Shown here: positions 1 to 7,926 of the stretch, piece after piece
Numbering within the stretch: position 1 is the first letter of the stretch
Layout: the number at the start of each line of letters is the position of its first letter
Assembly (NCBI GenBank): GCA_903772945.1
Contig: CAICTM010001342.1
Span: forward strand, 1-31,194
Direction: 5' to 3'
DNA length: 31,194 nucleotides
Origin: Seminavis robusta
Taxonomy: Eukaryota > Bacillariophyta > Bacillariophyceae > Naviculales > Naviculaceae
Position numbers and translations under genes: made by a program
The notes under the pieces: model-generated
Seen by the model: only the letters and a program-made list of their open reading frames with translations
What the model was told of the DNA's origin: nothing
Databases searched by the model: none

Positions 1-1306
1 TTGCCACAAAATTGGAGACATGACGTCGTCTGCTCCAATCAGCTCCGCTTCAGTGCTGTTTCTTGAGTTGAGCTTCTGTTTTTCGGATACAGAAAGCACC
101 GAACCACTTCCAAAGGACATGAATCCTCCTGTATGGGAACGGTAGTCTGGATGCACAGCGAAGCTGGCATCCACCCACCAGAGTGTGACACGGATATCTT
201 CAACGTGGAGTATCAACTTGTCCTCACCTGTTTGGTCCAGGAACTTCAATCCTTGGATCAACTTGCACCAGTCATCAACTGGTGGGATTCCTCACACGTG
301 TCAGAGAACAATTTTCAGTGTCTGAACATCATGGTCTTGCTCTCTTGCACAGCGAACAACAGCTAGGCTGCAAGGTGTGTGATAGATTTCCTCTGTTTGG
401 TCATCCAGAACAGCTCCATCACCAGAACTGAAAAATCGGCAGGTGCCGCGCTGGCCACCTTCTTCATTTGCTCGAGTCCACCGGAACCTCCAAGATCATC
501 TCTTAAGATAGTCAACATGTCAATGACTACCTTGCCTGGGTGGAGAAAAGTCCACCGTCATCCCCAATAAGTCATGCTTGGGACCACGGGCTGCCTTCAC
601 GGCTCCATAGGTTTCCAACCTACCTTGAACCATTACCAAAGTCTGGTCATTCACAAACTTCATTCTGTGGCTTGACATTAGTCGTCAACATGTAATCGGA
701 TTGTTTGTTGTACTTCGATCATGCGGTTGGCCAAACAAGGATCGTATTTGTTGGACACAAATCAATTTCTTCGAGGCGCTCCTGAAAGCTTGTACCAGAG
801 TAATGCTGCCAAAACCATTCCGTAGATGGCTCTTTCCACAACGACATAGAGGACTTGTCGTCCCTTCTTGTATGACAGGAAAGAGGCATATGTTCAGGAT
901 CAATTTCGACAAGTAAGTCTGCAAGGGTTCCCTCAATAATCATGAGGACCCTTTCTTCACCTTGTTTGACTTCTGGCATGGGGTTTGGATGAACGCATTG
1001 GGAACATCCAGGGACATCACATCCCTATCTTCAGATGCTTCGACACACATGGATAACATCAAACCCTCAAGTGAAACTGTTGGGCTTCTGGCATCTTCTT
1101 TTGATGGTACACCCTGGTAGGTTCCCATTGTAGACTGCACGGGCCTTGACCGTTGCCATCCCTTTTCTCACCCACAAACATGAGTGCCATTTTGCCTTTT
1201 TCAATTCAGAATACCTGCATTTGTTTGGGTCGACTGGACTGAAACACACTCTGCTGGTAGCTGGTCCTCTCTTTGAGCGCCGCCTTCTGGCTTTGTTGCC
1301 CCACAC
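1..1306 (-). pseudogene. Ty1/Copia retrotransposon pol fragment: reverse transcriptase and RNase H, decayed, cut by window edge
   Basis: Read on the minus strand from 1306 to 1, several frames together give the Copia reverse transcriptase and RNase H. Near 1130-1070 the RT entry reads 'KEDARSPTVSLEGL'. At about 1025-990 follows 'SLDVPNAFIQT', the Copia form of RT motif A with its catalytic Asp. The second active-site box HVDD is at 692-681, followed at once by a one-base frameshift. 'CKRARP' and 'RNPTSDDWCKLIQG' lie around 350-270. The RNase H end at 180-1 is uninterrupted: 'WWVDASFAVHPDY' with the catalytic Asp, then 'STEAELIGADD'. At least four frame changes and a few stops make it non-functional. 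The 3' end of the element and its LTR would lie left of the window. The family resembles diatom CoDi elements (recognised by eye). It is probably the tail of the same element as the gag and protease-integrase remnants to the right. Confidence 0.85.
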
Positions 1307-2160
1307 TTTCAGACCCTTGGGTAGAAGATGTTGTTGGGCTGGCTGCTCTTCATCCTTGACTTCTGCTGTGCACTCCTGTGATTACAGGAGTCATGAACAA
1401 AGCTAGGTGTTTGCTTGTTCTGTGTCCATACAGTAGTGGTTTTGCTTCTTCATCTTGGACGAAGGTGATCCTTTCTTTGCTTCGGCGTTGGCGATCCGAG
1501 CTGAGCGTCTATTCCAACTCGAGGAAGCTGGAAGCCTTGCTGGTCAGCAGGTTTCCATCTTGGTATCCACGCTGTGGCGTCTCTTCAACTGGAGGGTTGT
1601 TGCTTGTGCTTGTTGGATTCCTTGTGAATCCCTTTTCTCCTCTCGGAGTCAATGTCTGTGGCATACTTTTGGATGCCCTTGTACTAGCCTGGGGCGTCCC
1701 ATCCTCAGAATCTTCACTGAGTCCCCACTCTACAGTCAGTCAACTTTCAACAGTTCCCCATGCGAAGCTCAAGCCTCCCAGGCCAGCGCGCAGGGTCACT
1801 ACAGTTCCTTTTAGCACCATCAAGTCGATGAGTCCCGCCCCTGATGGCAGAGATGATATCCACACCACAGTGAGCCGGAACTTCCATTGACTGGGGAGCA
1901 TTCGCTACCGATTCCTTGGAGGCATCCCACTTTATGCAGAAGAGTGGAGCATATGAGACATCATCCGAAGAAAGATATCACTCCGGCTAAGGCCATGATC
2001 AGCTTGCTGAGGGAGTCCTGACGGTGTAAGCATCGGAGTCCGACCTTATCCTCCAGCGGTACAATGATACACATAATATAATTGTCAGTCGTTCTGCCCA
2101 CCCTGACACCGTCTTCAAACACAGATCCATTCGAAGGAGTCATCCTCGGAATGGCCAAGA
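1307..2160 (-). pseudogene. Copia pol linker between integrase and reverse transcriptase, degenerate
   Basis: This stretch continues the Copia remnant upstream of its RT on the minus strand. At about 1513-1466 it reads 'RRSARIANAEAKKG', a basic motif of the kind (RRSxRxxN) often found in Copia pol between integrase and RT. Around it are low-complexity Lys/Glu/Gln-rich pieces in several frames with many stops. From about 2158 to 1961 one open stretch of 65 codons has no recognisable domain. I see no other gene here on either strand; the plus-strand open frames around 1378-1890 look like reverse-strand shadows of the low-complexity linker. Confidence 0.5.
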
Positions 2161-2161
2161 C

Positions 2162-3850
2162 ATGATCAGAGTGCTGTTCCGACTACAGCTCGGATACAGA
2201 ATGAATTTTTGTTGCTTGTACCGTGGACCCAGCCGCGTCAACGGGAGAATCAGCGAGGCAACTGTTTTGAAGATTTCCAAGACCAAGACTCACATCTCAG
2301 TCGAAGAACAGCACCATCAAGTTGTGTTTGAGTTCCCAGTAGTGGCAGATGCCGAACTCGCAGGAGTAGCAGAGCCAAATCTTGCAAGAGTGTCGGTCAA
2401 GAACCACATTCCTGATGGAGCCAACACAGTGTATCTCTACAGTGGCAGTTCAATTCGAACTGTCATGAACCAGTACATGATTGTCCGCAAGCCGCTATCT
2501 CCCAGACCAATGGAGATGGCCACCAATGTTAGAAGCACCAAGCTTACCCAAAAAGGCGACACCCCTTACGGAAATTGTTATGCCAATCCAGGAGTCATCG
2601 CCAATATCAACGCTTTTTCTCTTGTTGTGGATTACTGCGTCTGGGCACAGGATGGATCCTTTGTCATCATGGACTCAAGAGTAGACGACGCCATTTACCA
2701 CTACCGCCCAACTGTGATCCATACCAGTTATGGACGGACCGCCAAAAGTCTGTATGGCGTGCTGATTAAGCAAACCTGCTGGATCACATGGCCAACTCAA
2801 CCAGTTTTCTCCGGAGTTCCAGCATTTGTCCAGACGTGGGAGGGCACTCGAAAGCTTTACCAAGAAGCAAGACAAGGGTGCATTCCTCGCAAGAAATCTG
2901 TACAACAACCTCCAGCGCCCATCTTTGAAGGGATACCGCAACATGAACAGGACTGGTCAAATTCGCGACTGTCCCGTCAAGCTGGAAGACATCGATCGCG
3001 CTGAATTACTTTTCGGGAGCGACATGGGCAAAGCCAAGGCTCTACTACACGCAGACGCCCGCACCAGTGACCGACAGTAATCATACTGTACCGGATGAGC
3101 TGGTGGCTCCACACAGGTTCTTGACCCGATGCATGGATGTGTTTTATTTCTGTGAGATTGCCTTTCTGGCATTCACTGACTTGACAATCCGACACCGCGA
3201 ATCAGCCTACATGACAAACAGGAAAGGAAAATCCTTCTATTCCGCCATTGACAAAATTTTTGATCAGTACGGAAATAATGATTTAAAAATCCAAGAAATA
3301 CAGTGCGACCTGGAGTTCAAGAGCTGATGATCCTGTCAAAAACGAACTTGGAGCTCAAGACTCAACCAAGGAGCAGCTCACTCACATTGGTCCCGCGAGC
3401 GGAACATCCGGACCTTGAAGTGAGCGCTTCCGCGCAGCCTGGCATTCAACCCCGTTCTTGGTGATTTTGCCAAAAGGTGAATTGTAATTGGTGTACGAGT
3501 TAATTGTACACTCAACCTCTTCACCCGCGCTTGATGGAATCTCTAAAGTGTATCCTTCCCAGGCGAATCTTGGAGGGTCGGACCAACAAGCTACAAAGAT
3601 GATTCAGTACACCTTTTGTGAGCTATTGTCTCGCTTCCAACGAACCAGACAAGCTCAATCCATGGAGCCCACGGCGATGTGAATTGCATCTATACTCACG
3701 TCCATTGATCGGACAACAACCAAGGTGGACACAGTGTGATGGACTCTCACTTTTGAGGTGATCACGCGACAGCATGTCCGACATCCGCCGATTGCCTCGC
3801 CCAGTCATTGATGCTGTCGAAAAGAAGGCTTACGGTGAGTCAAGAAACAC
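2162..3850 (+). pseudogene. Copia protease-integrase fragment in the opposite orientation to the rest of the element
   Basis: The open frame 2162-3004 and the next frames to about 3850 encode a decayed Copia protease and integrase. The protease motif, normally D-S/T-G, reads 'VYLYSGSS' near 2432-2455, so the catalytic Asp is Tyr. The protease tail follows in the form 'MEMATNVRSTKLTQKG' and 'NPGVIANINAFSLV'. From about 2890 the HHCC-to-core part appears as 'RDCPVKLEDIDRAELLFG' in a second frame, then 'DLTIRHRESAYMTNRKGKS' near 3180-3235 in a third. The integrase core end is recognisable near 3500-3560 ('ALDGISKVYPSQANLGG') and the tail near 3770-3835 ('MSDIRRLPRPVIDAVEKKAYG'). The domain order fits diatom Copia pol polyproteins. 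Multiple frameshifts and stops make it dead. It lies between minus-strand gag and RT parts, so its orientation is reversed relative to its expected neighbours. Confidence 0.75.
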
Positions 3851-4289
3851 TAATCTTTCACAACCTGTGACTGTGGAATTTTTTCCTGTAGGTTTGCCTG
3901 CATCAGGAAGTGGATGGTGTCTATGGAAATGAGAGCTACCTCAATCTATGGAGACTCTTCGGATGAAGATTACAGTGGAATCCCTCCACGGAAATAGTGT
4001 TGGTGTTCTAGTTAACACTCTAGCATTAGTAAGAGTTAAAATACTGTTTTACTTGTTAAGCTATTTCCAAGAAGTTATCTTTTCCATGTTTTTTTGGGAT
4101 TGATTCAACTTCAAAGATATAGTGAGGGGGTGACACAATAGAGTCAGTTAAACTCCCCATGTAAGTAACTAGAGAAAAGATATAGATATTCCACTATAAA
4201 CTAGATTGGGAAAAACGATAATTTTATTAGGTGTCTGTAATACAACACTACAACAACACTCCTGCACGGTTCCATAAAGGATACCGTGA
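3851..4289. other. Non-coding stretch inside the Copia remnant
   Basis: No coding pattern is visible on either strand. The sequence is AT-rich, with a G-run at 4126-4130 (gtgaggggg, 4122-4130). It probably holds one breakpoint of the reversed protease-integrase segment, because plus-strand integrase ends near 3850 and minus-strand gag begins near 4290. Confidence 0.4.
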
Positions 4290-5250
4290 AAACGGGGAAT
4301 AATTAATGTAATGATGGTTGGCTCCATAAGGTAACAGTTGTTGCAGGACCACTTGCTAGGTGCTCGGCATTCCGCTAGGTGGCGAGAAGCTTGTCACCCA
4401 TAGCAGTGCTGACAAATCCTGTCACAGTCAATGTGGACATGTGGACAGTTGATGGCTTCTTCCTCTGTAGAATTGAACCCCTACCCCTCCCCTAGAAGGG
4501 TATCTTCATCCACCACGACCACCTCTTCTCTGGAATCTCATGGTCTTGCTGGTGTGGAATGCACTCTTGTGCTTCTTGTTCTTGGAACTAACTTGTGTTC
4601 TCTGAAGTCTGTTGGATACTCCTGCAGGAAGGTACTCTCACGACAGGGCACTACTCTTGTATGTTGCCTGATAAAACTTCTTGTTGGCTGGATAGGCTCT
4701 TCTTTATTGGTACTCTTTAACCTGTTGGCTGGATAGCCTCTGTTGGATTCAACGCTCACGTAATTCCAGAGAGAACTCGTGGTTTCTTTATGGAGCCTTG
4801 GGTAGTAGCGAACTGCTCTGTCGGTCTCCTGTCTCTGCTTTCTTGCATGCAGGACCTTGTATTATGTTAGATGAGTGCACTGTAGTGAGTAACAATGACT
4901 GGAACAGTTCTCTCGTGAAGATTTGGTTTCCTCGTGATACTTATGAGCTTCCTCGTGATTTTTGTGTTTCTCTTCACGGTAGCACTGTATCACTCGAATC
5001 AACCTATCTCACTCAATTCTTGGAGTTAGAAGCTTGCACTGATACTCAGAGATGCGGCTAGATGTCCTCTATCGATTGATGTATGGGACCTCTTGCTTGC
5101 GACGTCTGTGTCAGGATCTATCTTGATCCCCGTGCGTTGACTTCTGCTCGTTGTGATGAGACGGATGAAAATCACGAAATCTCGCGCGATGACGTAATCA
5201 AGCTTCAACTCGCTTGAATAAGAGCCGGATTTCCTTGCTTCCAGCACGTA
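4290..5250 (-). pseudogene. Copia gag remnant with RGG tract and Cys/His cluster
   Basis: On the minus strand, pieces in different frames look like the basic and nucleic-acid-binding end of a gag protein. From about 5000 to 4760 there is a Lys/Glu/His-rich helical stretch ('CYREEKHKNHEEAHKYHEE'). Near 4540-4460 comes an RGG tract ('RRGGRGG', a stop, then 'RYPSRGG'). Near 4452-4330 comes a Cys/His-rich cluster that includes 'NCPHVHIDCDRICQHC', a TGA stop, 'SRHLAEC' and 'SCNNC'. The spacing resembles zinc-binding knuckles of diatom Copia gag, but is not a textbook C-X2-C-X4-H-X4-C. The position upstream of pol, in minus orientation, fits a single element running right to left. Stops and frame changes are frequent. 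Unrelated low-complexity RGG coding remains possible. Confidence 0.5.
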
Positions 5251-6710
5251 ACCTGTTCAGTTCACCGTGCTTGTTTCATGGTACCCTTGGATGTCCAGTA
5301 TCCGGCCGGAAACTGTTAGACGATCTCACGTACTGGTACCTGTGACTGAAGATGGGATTTCCCGCGCACCTCTTTCCTGTTAGATGCCTTTCGATGCTCT
5401 TATAGTGTAGCTGTGTGCAGTATTTGCGCACCTCTCCTCTGTTGCAGGTGTTAACTCAATACACTTTGACTCAATACACTTTGACTTGATATGTTTACCT
5501 TGATATCGATCTCGAGATCGGTAGTAGCTCGAGATGGCCTTTTGCTTTCAGTGTTACTAGTAATACTGCAGCTTATTGGGGTAATTTGGTTTTGGATTAA
5601 GCTGAAAAACAAAAGTGAGGATTTTCTGTGGTGCATAGCAATTCTTGTGATTGAATTGGATATAAGGACCCCCGTAGCACTTTAGACCTAAAACTCCTTG
5701 GTTCCTTGCATGATGAATTTACATGCGAACCGGACTAGATGATTAACACACGAGTCAATAGTAAAGAGGTGTCAGTATGTTTCCTCCAACAGAGGGTACC
5801 ACCTCCTACGGGCTCTGCTGGCATCTTGCCTTGCATGCCAGGCCCTTGCCACAGCTTGGGACCTGATCACCCAGACGAACCTTACTGGCGAGCACTCTTT
5901 GGTCTGGCAATCTAACTGTCCTCACGGTCCCTTTGATAATTGGTTTCAATACCGACAAAAATCCTGTGTAAGCCCCTGTAACCCAGGTTTTGCGCTGCAG
6001 GTTCCCTATCAATGTGCTCACCCCCCTACCCAAGGCATCTGTCTACTTGGTGCTGGCTCACGTTGGGCCAGTGGATGAGGTCATGTTGATTGGGCAAATA
6101 AGTAGATGACGACTCAGCTAGGTGGGGGCTTCCCCACCCATTGCCCGCGTCACAAAAGCCACTCCGTGGCCATAGTTTGTTAAACTAACGAGTAATTTAC
6201 ACCCCTCATACGTACAATGAAATAACGAGGTGTGTGGCACGATTTTTGCAAGCCATTGTGCAAACGTATAGTGAAATAGTAGGATAGTGGTTTGCGAACA
6301 CGACATACTACTCCCAGTTACTGGCTCGCTTTCAGAACTCCAGGCACTGTAGTACGCTACACACAAGAGTGTGCTTTACCACAGGAGGCTACTGTAACTG
6401 TGTTTTCCCTCAAGTTTGGAGCTGATGCCCTTCTACAGTATAAGCTAGATAATAACACGGTGTGTAGCAAGGCTACCATGGTGGAACCTTTTGGGCACTG
6501 TTTAGCTGAGCACTGCTCTTTAGTGGTTCTATAGCTAATAGTGGTGTCAACAGTGACATTGATGATTGGTGGGGAGAGATATGGAGAAGCAATACAATCA
6601 AACCTCCCATCTCTCCAGAATGTCTTCTTTCAAAATCACATCAAAGAGGGCAACTCCAATCAATTAATTTGTTGCCTGGTCGATCTCGGCATTCTGGTCT
6701 TCTTCAGACC
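5251..6710. other. No recognisable gene; possible 5' flank or LTR of the Copia remnant
   Basis: Nothing here gives a convincing protein on either strand. Open frames at 5806-6033 (minus), 6118-6366 (minus) and 6292-6534 (plus) lack any recognised motif. A 5' LTR and primer-binding site of the minus-oriented Copia element would be expected here, but no boundary or repeat copy is visible inside the window. Confidence 0.4.
5454..5483. repeat. 15-bp tandem duplication (actcaatacactttg x2)
   Basis: Two perfect adjacent copies of actcaatacactttg are at 5454-5468 and 5469-5483, followed by a partial third start (actt). No gene is affected. Confidence 0.9.
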
Positions 6711-7303
6711 TCAAAAGCTGCGCCGAGAGTCAGTTGATTGCGGGCTGGACCTGTTGGCGGAGGAACGCGTGGAGGAAGAACCGGTGCTTTTCACTCGAGT
6801 GCCGTTATGCCTATTTTCTATCGAGCTTTCTGCTGAATCAGACTGAGCGACATCTGGATAATCAGTTCGCAATTGCTTTTCATTTCTGTTATTGTTGGGA
6901 ACAGGACCAGTGTGTCTCTGCCCGGCTCCTGTTGGACGAGAAGAGTTTGCGCCGGTGGTGTTACTACCAAGCGTTAACGGACCCCTTCCGCGGAGGAGCT
7001 CGCCCTGATCCCCTCCGGGTTCCGGCCTAAAAAAACGGATGTTCCAACCTGTCGCATCGATGTAAATTGCTTGTTGAGGTCGTGGTGAAGCAGTTGTCGG
7101 AGCAAGTCACGAGCGACATCGTCGTCCTGAACATGCTTGAGCGCCTTTTTGACACTCTGCTCGTCCCACATACCGATCTTGCAAACCTCTAATGCGTTCA
7201 TGTCTCTCTTACCGCGGCAAGCATAAGGAGAGAGCGGCACCTTCGCAATGGCTTCGTAAATGACAACACCATAGGCCCAGGTGTCATAGGTTGGATCAGC
7301 GCT
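6711..7303 (-). pseudogene. Protein kinase C-terminal fragment with Ser-rich tail, frameshifted
   Basis: On the minus strand from about 7303 the sequence reads 'DTWAYGVVIYEAIAKVPLSP', the end of the kinase activation segment and helix F (D-x-W-A-x-G). It then shows 'VARDLLRQLLHHDLNKQFTSM', the usual end of the C-lobe (LLxxDPxxRxTxxxxxxHPFF). The catalytic HRD and DFG parts are absent: homology stops at about 7303. At a run of seven A at about 7027-7033 the frame shifts. In the new frame it continues as a Ser/Thr/Asn/Arg-rich tail ('KSTGSSSTRSSANRSSPQS') to a TGA at 6713-6711. The fragment is a 5'-truncated pseudogene with one homopolymer indel. Substrate and kinase class cannot be told from this piece. 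Confidence 0.65.
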
Positions 7304-7562
7304 AGCTACGGTGCCACCGCCAACAGTGTCTACTACTGCTGGAACGCCTCCACCCAGTGTTCGACGAAGTACCAACGACGATACTGCCTGGTACATTATT
7401 GGAGGCTCCGTGGCTTGTACAGCCTTCTGCGTCTGCTTTTGCTGCTGCATTTTACCCCTGATCATCTTTTTGGTCCTCTTCTTCACGGTCTTGGCGCATT
7501 CGGACGAACTAACTAACAGTTTCGACGATGACTTTTGGAGCAACAATAACTTCGATGATTGA
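7290..7562 (+). CDS. Small single-pass membrane protein fragment (Cys-rich transmembrane segment), no ATG start
   Basis: The frame is open from 7290 to a stop ending at 7562 and encodes about 90 residues. It has a Pro/Thr/Ser stretch, then a strongly hydrophobic, Cys-rich segment ('SVACTAFCVCFCCCILPLII' continuing FLVLFFTV), then an acidic tail rich in Asp and Asn (FDDDFWSNNNFDD). This is a convincing membrane helix. No ATG is available at the front; the first codon usable in other systems is GTG at 7311. It is therefore either the 3' exon or the 3' remnant of a larger gene. Its left end coincides with the broken end of the kinase fragment, so about 7290-7303 looks like a rearrangement junction. 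The hydrophobic reading could in principle be the shadow of the basic minus-strand frame, but that strand shows no kinase features beyond 7303. Confidence 0.4.
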   Translation, partial: VGSALATVPPPTVSTTAGTPPPSVRRSTNDDTAWYIIGGSVACTAFCVCFCCCILPLIIFLVLFFTVLAHSDELTNSFDDDFWSNNNFDD

Positions 7563-7581
7563 AATTAACAATTTGCCAGAC

Positions 7582-7827
7582 ATGGAAGACAACGTGAATC
7601 GACTCGATTTGGCTGCCTTGTTCCACCTACCACCTTTTTCTAAAGAGCCATTTGGTTTGCTCGAGCAAAGCATCTTGGGACGCCTGCCTACGGGCAAAAC
7701 AATCAACTGTGCAGCTCTTCACTAGTGAGACTGAGTCGAATGTGGAGCATCTACTAAAGCAGCACATTGCTGGCCCAATTGCTCAGATCTACCAGCTATA
7801 CCAATCCACACTTGCAGACATGAGACA
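7582..7827 (+). pseudogene. 5' part of an unidentified gene, interrupted by the LINE
   Basis: An ATG at 7582 in good context (agacATGG) opens 'MEDNVNRLDLAALFHLPPF' and runs to a stop just after 'TINCAALH' near 7723. One base out of frame, the protein-like sequence continues from about 7722: 'SETESNVEHLLKQHIAGPIA' and 'QLYQSTLADMR'. It ends exactly in the 18-bp duplication that flanks the LINE. The same frame resumes after the right-hand duplication at 16899 ('QMITRCCPDTFSS'). A one-base frameshift near 7720 suggests that the gene was already damaged or that the assembly has an indel. No family is recognised. Confidence 0.5.
7810..7827. repeat. Left copy of the LINE target-site duplication (18 bp)
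   Basis: The 18 bases acttgcagacatgagaca at 7810-7827 are identical to 16881-16898. The bases outside the pair read as one continuous open frame when the element and one copy are removed. That is the expected footprint of target-primed reverse transcription. Confidence 0.92.
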
Positions 7828-7926
7828 CTTCTCCAGCTGTCGGACTAGTCGAATTACGTATGTACAACATCCACTAGATCAAAAAATTTAGCTATACAAT
7901 TTTCTTAAGTAAAGTACCATCTTCCA

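Noticed and set aside
4122..4136. Purine tract gtgaggggg followed by tgacac, looking like a polypurine tract plus LTR start on the plus strand
   Set aside because: The surrounding gag and RT remnants are on the minus strand, no matching LTR copy exists in the window, and the tract lies between integrase and gag pieces, where no LTR is expected.
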